Assembly (NCBI GenBank): GCA_033391075.1
Contig: JAWPMV010000001.1
Location: forward strand, 6,510,001 to 6,574,000
DNA length: 64,000 nucleotides
Direction of reading: 5' to 3'
Source: Bacteroidia bacterium
Lineage (GTDB): Bacteria; Bacteroidota; Bacteroidia; J057
The notes below the pieces were generated by a model, which was not told where the DNA came from, did not search any database, and worked only from the letters and a program-made list of their open reading frames with translations. Below, piece by piece: positions 26,054-35,079 of this stretch. The translations under genes were made by a program, and so were the position numbers. Each line of letters opens with the position of its first letter. The stretch's first letter is position 1.

Positions 26054-27534
26054 GTACGCTTAGTTTCCTACTTGCATTCACAACGATTGCTGGCCTTTTA
26101 TTTGGCTACTATCTTCTTTTCCTCAGAAAAGAGAGACAGTTTCAGCTCAATCGATTTTTTCTCCTGGCTATCCTGCCCTTAGCCTTCTTTTTACCGGGAA
26201 TAGAGTGGGAAATGTATCAGGCGAAAGAAATTGCACCTGTATGGGAAACGACCTTACAAAGCATTGATATTACTGCCGGAAAGGTAGAAGAGGTCTGGGT
26301 ATTTCCATTCGAAGAAATCATCCTGGCTATCTACCTGGGAATTGCAGCTTTACTCAGCCTACTATTCTTCCATCGACTGTATAAAATCAGCCAGTTAATC
26401 CACCAAAGTCCACAAAAAGAGAAAAAAGAAGGATTTATCCTGATTCGCTCAAATGTGCAGCAATCCATCTCTTCTTTTGGGCCCTACATTTTCTGGAATA
26501 AAGATCTTCATTTTGAGTCCGACGAACAGTCAAGCATACTCCAACATGAAGTCTGCCATGTCCGGCAACTTCATAGTCTGGATGTAGTCTTCATGGAAAT
26601 ATGGAAAATTGTTTTCTGGTTTCATCCCCTCGTTTACCTCATAGATCGGGAACTAAAAATTATTCACGAATATCAAGCAGATCGGGCTGCTTCGCAACAA
26701 GGCGATCAGCATAGCTATATACAATTGCTCCTGTCCCAAAGTCTGGGTCAAAAGCTGCAGCTTTCACATAGTTTTTTTCAACATAGACCAAAAAATCGAA
26801 TTATGATGATTCTGCGTAAATCAAACTCCCCCTTAAGCAGCCTGAAATACCTGCTATTGCTCCCTTTTTGTTTTGTCATCTTCTTAGCCTGTACTTTCAA
26901 TATCAATAAACCTCAGGCATTTACCGTAATTTCTGGTACGCAAGCTCCGTCTCCGGCTGAGCTCAGCATAGCACCTATAACAGAAAGTGAAAATGCCCTT
27001 GTGCCAGAAGCGGAGGAAGAAGAAATCAGCTATCCCGAAGAAGTAGAAAAAACAACTCCTCCATTCCTTGATGAAGAGGGTATTCTCGATGACACGGGTG
27101 TGGAAGAATACATACAAAATGAAAAAAGTGAAAGGGCCGCTGAAAGATACTTTTTGAATGGGCCGGAAGTGATTGTGCCTAAAGCAGAACCTGGCATAGA
27201 CGAATTTATAAAAGTCAATCAGGAGCCTCGCCCTATCAATGAGGAGGATGTGAAGAAACTAATTGGATATCCTCGCATGGCTATAGATGCCTATATACAA
27301 GGGCAGGTAGTGTTTCGCGTATTGGTAGATCAATATGGAAGAATCCAGAAATACCAGGTTGTAAATGAAGTACACCCTATTCTCGTAGCGGCAGTAGAAA
27401 AACACATTGAAAAAATGATTTTCACTCCTGCAATGAAAGAGGGTATGCCAGTTAAATTTTGGGTGAATATCCCCTTCAATTTCAAGCTACTCACCGATAA
27501 GGATAGCAATAAAAAGAAAAAGCAAAGGAGATAA
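26050..27534 (+). CDS. BlaR1-like M56 metalloprotease with TonB C-terminal domain (copy 1)
   Basis: A 494-residue inner-membrane protein. Transmembrane segments occur at about 5-22, 36-50, 88-107 and 265-285. The M56 zinc motif is H166-E-V-C-H170 with a downstream E207 in HEYQAD. A Glu/Pro-rich periplasmic linker follows, and residues about 400-490 form a TonB C-terminal fold (GYPRMAIDAYIQGQVVFRVLVD). Classical BlaR1 carries a penicillin-binding sensor at this position; here the TonB domain replaces it. It should cleave the upstream BlaI-like repressor on an envelope signal. A 414-residue paralogue follows after 48 bp. Confidence 0.9.
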   Translation: MSTLSFLLAFTTIAGLLFGYYLLFLRKERQFQLNRFFLLAILPLAFFLPGIEWEMYQAKEIAPVWETTLQSIDITAGKVEEVWVFPFEEIILAIYLGIAALLSLLFFHRLYKISQLIHQSPQKEKKEGFILIRSNVQQSISSFGPYIFWNKDLHFESDEQSSILQHEVCHVRQLHSLDVVFMEIWKIVFWFHPLVYLIDRELKIIHEYQADRAASQQGDQHSYIQLLLSQSLGQKLQLSHSFFQHRPKNRIMMILRKSNSPLSSLKYLLLLPFCFVIFLACTFNINKPQAFTVISGTQAPSPAELSIAPITESENALVPEAEEEEISYPEEVEKTTPPFLDEEGILDDTGVEEYIQNEKSERAAERYFLNGPEVIVPKAEPGIDEFIKVNQEPRPINEEDVKKLIGYPRMAIDAYIQGQVVFRVLVDQYGRIQKYQVVNEVHPILVAAVEKHIEKMIFTPAMKEGMPVKFWVNIPFNFKLLTDKDSNKKKKQRR

Positions 27535-27582
27535 GGCACACTCTCAAAACACAAAATCTCATACTTGTCGAAATCAGAGATC

Positions 27583-28827
27583 ATGAATCTATTTAATTAC
27601 ATACTCTCATTCTCTCTTATCTCAGGAGCCTTATATGCTTATTATTTCATCTTTCTTAGAAAAGAAAATAAGCTGGCATTCAATCGCATTTATCTCCTGG
27701 CAATTTTACCGATATCTGCGATCCTTCCTCAGCTAGAGCTGCCTGTATTTTCGCCGGCCAAAGTAAGTCCCTTTATCAGTACAAGTCTTGAAACAATCAC
27801 AATAACTTCGGAGGCCGTAAGTTTATGGGCCTATGACTATAATGAGATTTTGAGTGCCCTATACATGATTATATGTCTCCTCAGCATGGGGATTCTCATA
27901 TTGCGAATGAGCAAATTGATCTATAAGATCAAGTATTCAGAAGAGAAAGAATACATAAAAGGAGCTACCCTTATTTACAGTGAGGGGAAGATAAGTCCTG
28001 CTTCTTTTGGTCCCTACATTTTCTGGGATAAAGGAAGTAAGATGAGCGAGGAAGAAAAGCTTCAGATCATTCAACATGAGCTTTGTCATGTAGAGAAACG
28101 CCATAGCCTGGACATCTTATTCATGGAGATATGGAAAGTCCTCGCATGGTTCAATCCCATGCTTTACCTCATCCAAAGTGAACTTCGTATGGTTCACGAA
28201 TACCAAGCCGATCGAGCTGCTTCACAGCAAGGTGAGCAGCATAGCTATATAAAATTGATCCTGTCCCAAACTTTGGGTCAACCGCTGCAGCTGACACACA
28301 GCTTTTTTCACATGCATACCAAAAATCGAGTTATGATGCTTATGCGAAAACCGGATCCCCGAAAGTCGAGGATCAAATACGCGATGCTTCTACCATTTGC
28401 TTTTGCGCTGGTCATTGCCTGTACTTCTGAAATTGAAGAAGCACAAGTGATCTCCGCTGAGAATGCCGAAAAGAAATACCTGGCCATTCTTGATAGTGTC
28501 CCCGCTTCTGAAAATGGGCCTGTCATGATTGAGATGACTACGGTAGACCAACAACCAAAACCACTTAACATCAATGAAATCAAAAAGACCATTGGATATC
28601 CTAAAATTGCTCGGGACGCCGGCATAGAAGGAAAAGTTCTGGTTAAGGTCGAGGTGAATAAGTTTGGTGAATACGTAGCTCACGAAATCATCGAATCGGA
28701 TCACGACATCCTTTCTCGTGCAGTAGAAGAACATTTAAGCAAACTCACCTTCGAAACTCCTGCCAAAGACGGTAAGGCAGTCACAGTAAAAGTTACCGTC
28801 CCTTTCAACTTTGTTTTAATAGACTAA
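27583..28827 (+). CDS. BlaR1-like M56 metalloprotease with TonB C-terminal domain (copy 2)
   Basis: A 414-residue paralogue of the preceding protein; the ATG at 27583 is chosen because it gives the same N-terminus (MNLFNYILSFSLISG) as copy 1, whereas an in-frame TTG 18 bases upstream adds a charged prefix. It shares the zinc motif H165-E-L-C-H169 and HEYQADRAASQQG. The linker is shorter than in copy 1 and the TonB C-terminal domain (GYPKIARDAGIEGKVLVKVEVN) is at the end. Tandem duplication of a sensor protease under one repressor suggests two input signals or partial redundancy. The next gene starts 6 bp downstream. Confidence 0.9.
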   Translation: MNLFNYILSFSLISGALYAYYFIFLRKENKLAFNRIYLLAILPISAILPQLELPVFSPAKVSPFISTSLETITITSEAVSLWAYDYNEILSALYMIICLLSMGILILRMSKLIYKIKYSEEKEYIKGATLIYSEGKISPASFGPYIFWDKGSKMSEEEKLQIIQHELCHVEKRHSLDILFMEIWKVLAWFNPMLYLIQSELRMVHEYQADRAASQQGEQHSYIKLILSQTLGQPLQLTHSFFHMHTKNRVMMLMRKPDPRKSRIKYAMLLPFAFALVIACTSEIEEAQVISAENAEKKYLAILDSVPASENGPVMIEMTTVDQQPKPLNINEIKKTIGYPKIARDAGIEGKVLVKVEVNKFGEYVAHEIIESDHDILSRAVEEHLSKLTFETPAKDGKAVTVKVTVPFNFVLID

Positions 28828-28833
28828 AATCAC

Positions 28834-29226
28834 ATGAACCACTCAATTATAAACTCCGCTTTACTCAAGCATATTCTCCTTTCATTTTTCATCCTGTCTC
28901 TATTTTCTCTGACAAATCTCTCCGCTCAGGATAAAAACCATAAGGTTGACAAATATCCCAAATGCACCAATCTGGTAGAGGTACATCAGGCCATCGGTTA
29001 TCCCAAGGAAGCCGCAAAGGCAGGAATAGAAGGGAAAGTTATGGTGAAAGTAACAGTAGATAAATATGGCAAGGTAAGCTCCCATGAGATCCTGCCAGGT
29101 TCTCCCAAAGAGTTGGCTGAAAGTGTAGAGCCGCATATTGCATCGCTCACCTTTACTCCAGGAGAAAAAGATGGTAAAGCCGTATCTACCAAGATTACTT
29201 TACCCTTCCTCTTCAAACTAAAATAG
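28834..29226 (+). CDS. Stand-alone exported TonB C-terminal domain protein
   Basis: A 130-residue protein with a signal peptide (cleaved after about residue 31, NLSAQ) and then one TonB C-terminal domain (GYPKEAAKAGIEGKVMVKVTVDKYG). The domain closely resembles the tail of the upstream M56 copy 2, so it probably arose by duplication of that tail. It lacks the membrane anchor and Pro-rich spacer of a true TonB, so energy transduction is unlikely. It may bind the same periplasmic partner as the M56 tails. It is the last gene of the cassette and is followed by a strong hairpin. Confidence 0.85.
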   Translation: MNHSIINSALLKHILLSFFILSLFSLTNLSAQDKNHKVDKYPKCTNLVEVHQAIGYPKEAAKAGIEGKVMVKVTVDKYGKVSSHEILPGSPKELAESVEPHIASLTFTPGEKDGKAVSTKITLPFLFKLK

Positions 29227-29244
29227 CTACCCCCCTTCAATCTC

Positions 29245-29288
29245 GGGCTTAGGAAGCAGATTCGCTTTCTAAGCCCTTTCTTTTTTTC
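29245..29288 (+). terminator. Terminator of the blaI/M56/TonB cassette
   Basis: Arms of 13 bp (29245-29257 and 29264-29276, one G-T pair) with a 6-nt loop are followed by a T-rich tract to about 29288. It ends the four-gene cassette before the M28 peptidase gene. Confidence 0.8.
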
Positions 29289-29300
29289 TAATTTGTATCC

Positions 29301-30611
29301 ATGAAACACAGCTGGATACTCCCCATACTTTTTTGTTTTTTTCCCTTCTCATCTATCGCTCAATCTGCCGAAGAGATTCTGGATCAGGCTCGTTCGGAAA
29401 TTGCGATTCTCTGCTCTGACTCTCTCGGAGGCCGAGGATATATTGACGAGGGGCATATTAAAGCCGCCAATTACCTCAGTCATCGATTTGAGGAAATGGG
29501 GCTTCTGGCTTTACTCGAATCCCGAAAGACGGGCAAAGATACCTACCTCCAAAAATTTCCAATTGAAATCAATCTTTCTACAAATGCCCGCCTCAACATT
29601 GATGGGAAAGACTATCAAATAGGGGAGGAGTTTATTGTTAGTAAAAGTAGTGGATACGGCTCGGCCAAAGGAAAAATACTGGATCTCGGCTATGCACTGG
29701 ATGGGAAAAATTTCTCAAAGGCTTCAGGCAAAATAGTTCTTATTAGAAATGGATTGCCTAAGGAGATTGCCAATGATTCCGAAAAGAAAGCAGCAGTGAA
29801 AGAAATGAGTAATATCCAGATGCGCATAGGAACCTTATCCGTGCTCGGACCTCAGGCAATTCTTGTTTTACATGAAAAATTGACTGCCGGTTTTTCTCGC
29901 AATTTTGGTAATGTCCCTGTGATTGATATTCAGGCAGATTTAAAAAAGGATAAGTGGAAAAAAGCAGACTTGAAAGTAGAAACGGGACCCAAATCTCTAG
30001 AATCGCAAAATGTGATCGGACTCATTCCCGGCAAAAAAGTCCGGGATACAGTAATCATTGTTAGCGCTCATTATGATCATTTGGGGAAAGTAGGTACAGC
30101 CATTTTTCGGGGGGCCAATGATAATGCCTCAGGAACCAGCATGCTACTTTCTATGGCCGATCATTTTTCGAAAGCGGAGAACCAACCGGATTACAGCATG
30201 CTCTTCATAGCTTTTGGAGGAGAAGAAACCGGTTTATTAGGTTCTGGTTTTTATGTCCAGCAACAGACGCTCGTTCCCCTGACTCAAACGAAATTTATCC
30301 TCAATCTGGATCTGATGGGAAATGGAGTAGATGGAATAATGGCCGTGGGAGGGAAGGATTTTCCTAGGCAGTTTGAAAAGCTGGTACAGGCAAATGAGGA
30401 ATTATCGGCGGTTCCAAAAGTCCGTTCCCGAAAAAACGCTCCCAATAGCGATCATTATTTCTTTCTGTTAAATGGAGTTCCCGGTTTTTTTATTTACACT
30501 TTGGGAGGGCCCCCTCATTATCATGATGTCAATGATACACCCGATACGATCGAGCTATCGAAGTACGTAGAAGTAAGGAATTTGCTTATAAAGTTCTTAA
30601 AGAGCCTATAA
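29301..30611 (+). CDS. Exported M28-family aminopeptidase
   Basis: A 436-residue protein with a signal peptide (SSIAQ near residue 20). Residues about 95-215 have the shape of a PA-like insert, and residues about 230-436 form the M28 catalytic domain. All metal-binding and catalytic residues are visible: His in SAHYDHLG, Asp in GANDNASG, Glu-Glu in GGEETGLLGS, Asp in LNLDLMG and His in PHYHDVND. It is a di-zinc aminopeptidase of the periplasm or cell surface. There is no T9SS tail. It starts 75 bp after the preceding gene, beyond the terminator, so it is transcribed separately. Confidence 0.92.
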   Translation: MKHSWILPILFCFFPFSSIAQSAEEILDQARSEIAILCSDSLGGRGYIDEGHIKAANYLSHRFEEMGLLALLESRKTGKDTYLQKFPIEINLSTNARLNIDGKDYQIGEEFIVSKSSGYGSAKGKILDLGYALDGKNFSKASGKIVLIRNGLPKEIANDSEKKAAVKEMSNIQMRIGTLSVLGPQAILVLHEKLTAGFSRNFGNVPVIDIQADLKKDKWKKADLKVETGPKSLESQNVIGLIPGKKVRDTVIIVSAHYDHLGKVGTAIFRGANDNASGTSMLLSMADHFSKAENQPDYSMLFIAFGGEETGLLGSGFYVQQQTLVPLTQTKFILNLDLMGNGVDGIMAVGGKDFPRQFEKLVQANEELSAVPKVRSRKNAPNSDHYFFLLNGVPGFFIYTLGGPPHYHDVNDTPDTIELSKYVEVRNLLIKFLKSL

Positions 30612-30719
30612 TTTCGCCAAAAGATTGATCCCTGTTTCACTTTTTTCCGTAAAGATTCGTTAGTAGATGGAAGGTATGACCTTTCATTTCAGGCTTATAA
30701 AACACATAGCGGAATCTAA

Positions 30720-30896
30720 ATGGCATCTCCTTTCGTCATTACCATCGTTGTACTCATTTTGGTCTTCTTTGCTGCAAATGCGGTCCTCTTTATAATTGCC
30801 CGCATGCGAGAAGCCAACAGAGATCAGCAGGATAAGCTGACTGATGAACATGTATCTGATGAAGAGATTGAAGGATTTCTTGGTTCTAAGCCCTAA
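30720..30896 (+). CDS. Small single-pass membrane protein (58 residues)
   Basis: A 58-codon frame with ATG at 30720 and TAA at 30894-30896. Residues 4-27 form one strongly hydrophobic segment, followed by a basic stretch (ARMREANRDQQ) and an acidic tail (DEHVSDEEIEGFL). The positive-inside pattern places the tail in the cytoplasm. The overlap with the stop of the minus-strand gene is 4 bp. The composition is that of a real small membrane protein and not of a chance frame, but no family was recognised. Confidence 0.55.
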   Translation: MASPFVITIVVLILVFFAANAVLFIIARMREANRDQQDKLTDEHVSDEEIEGFLGSKP

Positions 30897-32758
30897 TCCG
30901 CACGCATATCCCTTACCAAACTCAGTAGATTATTTCGGAGATCTTGTAGCCCATAAATATTGTTATCATAAACAATATACGGGAAGCGTTTGAAGTCCCC
31001 GGGAAGGTCTCGGGCATGCTGGGTGATCAGAATTACATTCTTTCCGAGGGTGTGAGCAACTCCCACCTTATAAAACACATCCGGATGTTTATAAGTAAGG
31101 TCAGCTATGATCAACTCACATTCATTGATTTCTCTCCAGTTTATTTCCAGAGAATCCTCAGAGTAGATCGAATTTGCCTTGCGTGAATAATAGCCCAGCT
31201 CTCTAAGGGTATCTTTAAGATGAAGCCATAATGATTCGGACCAGTAGGCTTCCAATGGCATAAAGACCAAAGCAGTTAGAGGCTCAAAACTAAATTCTCT
31301 TTGCTTAAAAATCGGATCAAAACTTATCTTCTTTCTCTCCTGGGGAATAGGCACACTGAGTGGTTTTTCGACAGGAACTTCCACTTTCGGTTTTCCATTT
31401 TGAGGAGGGTTCTTCCGATAATTTTTCAGCTCGAGTTGTTCCCATACCAAAGCCCGAACGACCTGATGCGTCTCGTGATTTCCCCACATCATACTCAAGC
31501 TCCCATAAGCCTTCTGGACCGGAGACTCGAACTGAAACATCAAACTAAAGGTTTGGCCCGTATCCGACTGATTGATCCCGTATAACAGAAAGCTTACTTC
31601 ATCTTTTTTCTGATTGTAGACACTTCGAAGTTGACGAAGGGTGAGTGCCGGATAGGTTTCCCCTTCCGAGGTAGAAAGGAAAGCCGTAGCAGCTTCTTTT
31701 TTCAGGTACTTATTAGATATATTGGAAATAAGCTTGCTCACTTGATCCAGAGAGAATTTATCCTCTTCGAATAAAAACATCTCATGCACCATAGAAGCGG
31801 TTTTGAGATTTACCTCAGCAGTTCTCTCCAGAAAATCGCGAATCATGGCCTGAATCATTTTGCCACGCTTGGCAAAAATCTCTACTTCTGCACTACAAGC
31901 ATTACTGCTTTCAAAATTGATGACAATATTTGCCCATTCACCCTGAGCCGTAGCCGCATCCATCATCAAGGTTCGGACACTTTTCCGTCTTTTCTCCAGA
32001 AAGAGTTTAAGGCCTTTGAAGCCTACATTGGAAAAAGGCTGGCCATTGGAGGTAATAACTTTTATATGAAAAGGAGCCCGATGTAGCAGATGCTCAGAGA
32101 TTCGACTCAGCATTTCAATAATCAGGTCTGCTGAGAAAGAGGCATCGAAGGAAAAACGGTCCCTTACCGGTCTTATGGTAGAGAGTGAGTCAGACCTCAC
32201 AGTTCTCGAACCTGGTATCCTATCTACTTTCGCTCTACTCTCCTGAGCCTTTCTTTTTTCTTCTTCCAGTAAGCGGGCCGCTTCTTCAGCCAATCTGCTA
32301 GCTTCTTTGGCTTTAGCTTCCTTATAGCTTTTGAGGTTGCCAATTAATTCGCCCACATATTCACGAGCCCATAAAGCATCCTCATCCAATGCCACATACT
32401 CGCCTCGAAATATCGATTGAATTTGCTTACTGATGTAGGTAGAATCGCTGCTGATGACAAATTGTGATTCGGCCTTGCTTCCTTTTTTGGGATAACGGAC
32501 AGAGACACTCATACTCTTCCCCTCACCGATATTACAACTGCTGGTAAGTGAGCGCACATCTCCTTCATGCTCCTCAAAGACAGAAGCCAATTCCGCATAG
32601 TCCATGCCGTAATAGCTTTGCCCTTTGAAGGTCGTCAGATACGTACTAAAACTTAAGTTCGGAGAAAAAAAACCGGCAGCTTCCTTGAGCCGTTCGATCA
32701 AAGCAAAGATTGAAGTAAAATCAAATCTTCCGATTAATGCCGCTTTTTTCCGGGTCAT
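30893..32758 (-). CDS. Triplicated unknown domain plus deoxyribosyltransferase-like C-terminus
   Basis: A 621-residue soluble protein. Three diverged copies of a domain of about 115 residues (about 12-120, 202-315 and 335-450) share the pattern FxFxxIxxLIxxI, a TxxG turn, a LxxxFE/LxxVY helix and an SxxxxF strand; a charged Ala/Glu/Lys helix (about 140-180) separates copies 1 and 2. Residues 496-621 match the nucleoside 2-deoxyribosyltransferase-like fold also related to TIR: LIIADLT near 550, PDVFYKVGVAH near 560 and NVILITQ near 575. In the enzymes the residue before the Val/Leu-Gly of that motif is a catalytic Glu; here it is Lys. This kind of domain often occurs in bacterial immune or stress effectors. 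The function is inferred only. Confidence 0.6.
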   Translation of the reverse strand: MTRKKAALIGRFDFTSIFALIERLKEAAGFFSPNLSFSTYLTTFKGQSYYGMDYAELASVFEEHEGDVRSLTSSCNIGEGKSMSVSVRYPKKGSKAESQFVISSDSTYISKQIQSIFRGEYVALDEDALWAREYVGELIGNLKSYKEAKAKEASRLAEEAARLLEEEKRKAQESRAKVDRIPGSRTVRSDSLSTIRPVRDRFSFDASFSADLIIEMLSRISEHLLHRAPFHIKVITSNGQPFSNVGFKGLKLFLEKRRKSVRTLMMDAATAQGEWANIVINFESSNACSAEVEIFAKRGKMIQAMIRDFLERTAEVNLKTASMVHEMFLFEEDKFSLDQVSKLISNISNKYLKKEAATAFLSTSEGETYPALTLRQLRSVYNQKKDEVSFLLYGINQSDTGQTFSLMFQFESPVQKAYGSLSMMWGNHETHQVVRALVWEQLELKNYRKNPPQNGKPKVEVPVEKPLSVPIPQERKKISFDPIFKQREFSFEPLTALVFMPLEAYWSESLWLHLKDTLRELGYYSRKANSIYSEDSLEINWREINECELIIADLTYKHPDVFYKVGVAHTLGKNVILITQHARDLPGDFKRFPYIVYDNNIYGLQDLRNNLLSLVRDMRAD

Positions 32759-32841
32759 ATATTTGTCCTGCGATATTCAATGCGAATGGTCGCTCGCATC
32801 CTAAACTACTTATTCTCCTTTAAATTATGTTAGGCGGGGAA

Positions 32842-33774
32842 TTAAATTCCCAGAGCCTCTATCACTCTGTTAGGATAGTCTGAAATGATACCATCCACTT
32901 TCATCTCTATCATACGAGATATATCCTCTTTATCATTGAGTGTCCAGGGAATTACTTTCATGCCTTTTTCCCTGGCAAAGTTCATCAAGTTCTCATCAAC
33001 CAATTGAAAGGCCGGGCTGTAAATCTCGGGCACGAATCCCAGTTTTTCGAGATTGTCTTGCGGAGAGTCCTCATTTTCGATCAACAGGGCCAGCACCATC
33101 TCCGGATATTTTTCATGAGCCACCTGTAGGGTCCTCACATCAAAGGATTGAATGATGGTCCGCTCACCAATAGCTGTTTCCTGAATTACCCCTACCAGCA
33201 AATCTGTAAAGAGTTCTGGTTCGGGATGATATATGCTATCTCCTTTTGGTTGAGACTTGGTTTCTATATTGTAAAAAGGAAGTTCCCTTCCATCTGCCTT
33301 CGCTTTTTCTTCTGCAGCCAGTATCACCTCTTTCAGCAAAGGTTTATAGGCCTTCATTTTTTTCTGCTTGGGAAATCTTTTATGCGCTTTCATTCCACAA
33401 TCACAGGCTTTGATCTCCTCATACTCCATCTCATAGAGGTTCCATTCTCTTTCATTCTCTTCTGTAATCTCTTCCTCTTTGGGTCCTTTACAAATTTCAT
33501 GGGAAAGAAAAGGTTCATGAGAAAGCAAAACCTGCTGGTCTTTGCTGATCACAACATCCATTTCCAGGGTATTGACACCCATCTCCAAAGCGCGGATAAA
33601 TGCCGGAACTGTATTTTCCGGTAGCAAGCCCCGACAGCCTCTGTGTCCTTGTACATCCATATAGGTAAGACTTTTCTCTGATACCGGCCCGGAGCAGGAA
33701 AATATTGCCGAGCTGATGATACATAAAAATAGGGAAATTTTTCCTCCTCGGTAGATGTGTGAGTGTGATAGCAT
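32842..33774 (-). CDS. Glycerophosphodiester phosphodiesterase lipoprotein
   Basis: A 310-residue protein; the ATG at 33774 is chosen because it opens directly onto a signal peptide ending in IFSC (lipoprotein Cys) while the longer frame from 33846 overlaps the neighbouring gene. The GDPD motifs are present: QGHRGCRGLLPENT, TLEMDVVISKD and LSHEP, with a later ETKSQP. It hydrolyses glycerophosphodiesters to glycerol-3-phosphate and an alcohol at the periplasmic face. It follows the NTF2-like exported protein gene on the same strand with 22 bp between, so the two may be cotranscribed. Confidence 0.92.
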   Translation of the reverse strand: MLSHSHIYRGGKISLFLCIISSAIFSCSGPVSEKSLTYMDVQGHRGCRGLLPENTVPAFIRALEMGVNTLEMDVVISKDQQVLLSHEPFLSHEICKGPKEEEITEENEREWNLYEMEYEEIKACDCGMKAHKRFPKQKKMKAYKPLLKEVILAAEEKAKADGRELPFYNIETKSQPKGDSIYHPEPELFTDLLVGVIQETAIGERTIIQSFDVRTLQVAHEKYPEMVLALLIENEDSPQDNLEKLGFVPEIYSPAFQLVDENLMNFAREKGMKVIPWTLNDKEDISRMIEMKVDGIISDYPNRVIEALGI

Positions 33775-33796
33775 GCAAGACTGATTTAAACTGAAT

Positions 33797-34429
33797 TTAC
33801 TTAGCCATGGGTTCCCAAAGGTTATCACCAACAAGCTCTCCTTCAAGAGCTATAGCACTAAGTGCTTCCATCAGGAATTCATTTTCTGTTATTCCGGTTT
33901 GCTCGATTACACTGGCAAGTCCCTGATTTGTGATATCAAAGAGAGCCGTGAGGTCAAACTTCCATTGATTATTCTCTTTATCGAATTTGAAAAAATATGG
34001 TGCGCTTTGACCATTGATAACAAAGGCTCCTTTTGCTTCTTTTCCCTCAACTTTAATTTCGCCTATGTCTACATTTTGCATTCCTTTTTTATCCACCAGG
34101 CCTTCTTTGATCCCATACACAAAAAACTTCTTGCCATCCATGCCTTTCAAGTCAGCTTCCTTCATTGACATCCTAATACGCATTACGGTAATCTTATCCG
34201 TAAGACTTCGGGCATCCAACTCAGCTTTATCCGCATGCAGGGCCAGCTTTATGATTTCTCCATAATAATCTGTGGTCTTAGAGCTAATCAAAGCCAGAGC
34301 AGCATCTGCCTCTTCAGCTAAAACGGCTTGCTTATAATCCTGAAAACATTTTTTCACCTTGTCTTCTTCCTGCGCAACAAGGGAAAGACTTAAGAGCAAA
34401 AAAATTGAGCTTAGAAAAATTTTTCTCAT
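33797..34429 (-). CDS. Exported protein, possible NTF2-like fold
   Basis: A 210-residue protein with a signal peptide (SLSLVAQ, cleavage near residue 19). The opening KKCFQDYKQAVLAEEADAALALIS and the later strand pair (KGAFVINGQSAPYFFKF, NQWKFDLTALF) are like NTF2/SnoaL-fold or DUF4878 domains, which bind small ligands or act as accessory domains. It precedes the glycerophosphodiesterase gene with a 22-bp gap. No catalytic residues can be named. The call of the fold is tentative. Confidence 0.6.
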   Translation of the reverse strand: MRKIFLSSIFLLLSLSLVAQEEDKVKKCFQDYKQAVLAEEADAALALISSKTTDYYGEIIKLALHADKAELDARSLTDKITVMRIRMSMKEADLKGMDGKKFFVYGIKEGLVDKKGMQNVDIGEIKVEGKEAKGAFVINGQSAPYFFKFDKENNQWKFDLTALFDITNQGLASVIEQTGITENEFLMEALSAIALEGELVGDNLWEPMAK

Positions 34430-34607
34430 ATTAAGTTTAAATTGTGTTGTCAGTGATGATGCGGGTAGATTTATGGCCTGTCTTTATATGCAATATACCC
34501 TTTGTTGGGCTTAATCGAATGTTTATATGAATTAATTTCCCTTTTTTTAAACAAAAAATCCCCGCATTTCCTAAACACTAACCCAAACAATAAAAAATCA
34601 CCTTGCT

Positions 34608-35063
34608 ATGTACGGTAGACTTTTCCTATCGATCTGTTTCTGTCTGATCTACTGCTCCTGTTTCTCTCAAAATGAGCCCGATGTTTTTCAACTGGACAGA
34701 ACCGCTGATACAAAGACTTGTTACCTTCCTCCCATTTATTTTAAAGTGAATTCTGCGGAAGTCGATGAAGATTACCTTGAGGATATGGCCTTTATTGCCT
34801 ACCTCATGAAGAAACACAAGAAAATCAAGATTCGTATTCAGGCAGAAATTTCTCCCAGCCCTTATGATACACGGGTAAAATTGTTGACTCAGGAAAGATT
34901 TACCTATTTCACCTGGTTGATGAAAGATAAATTTGGGATCAAATCAAAACGCATCCTCCAAACGGAATATACAGAACTTACCCGAGGCTATACTCCTTAC
35001 CAAAGTGCCCTGGCAATGGACAAGCGAAAACTTGCCTGTGATTGCGTGTGGGATGCCAAATAA
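34608..35063 (+). CDS. Exported protein with diverged OmpA-like domain
   Basis: A 151-residue protein with a signal peptide (SCFSQ near residue 21) and one domain similar to the C-terminal OmpA/MotB fold: YFKVNSAEVDEDYLEDMAFI, a KIKIRIQAE strand, an ERFTYFTWLM helix and a final KRILQTEY strand. The usual Asp/Arg residues that bind diaminopimelate are not clearly conserved, so peptidoglycan binding is uncertain. It has no beta-barrel part. The glycosyltransferase gene starts 16 bp downstream on the same strand and may be cotranscribed. Confidence 0.6.
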   Translation: MYGRLFLSICFCLIYCSCFSQNEPDVFQLDRTADTKTCYLPPIYFKVNSAEVDEDYLEDMAFIAYLMKKHKKIKIRIQAEISPSPYDTRVKLLTQERFTYFTWLMKDKFGIKSKRILQTEYTELTRGYTPYQSALAMDKRKLACDCVWDAK

Positions 35064-35079
35064 TGCGTAAGTTCGGGCC

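Noticed and set aside
27565-27582. TTG start 18 bases upstream of the second M56 gene
   Set aside because: The ATG at 27583 gives the same N-terminus as the paralogue and the extra codons are charged.
33775-33846. Extended start of the glycerophosphodiesterase at 33846
   Set aside because: It would overlap the neighbouring gene end and hide the lipoprotein signal peptide; the ATG at 33774 is preferred.
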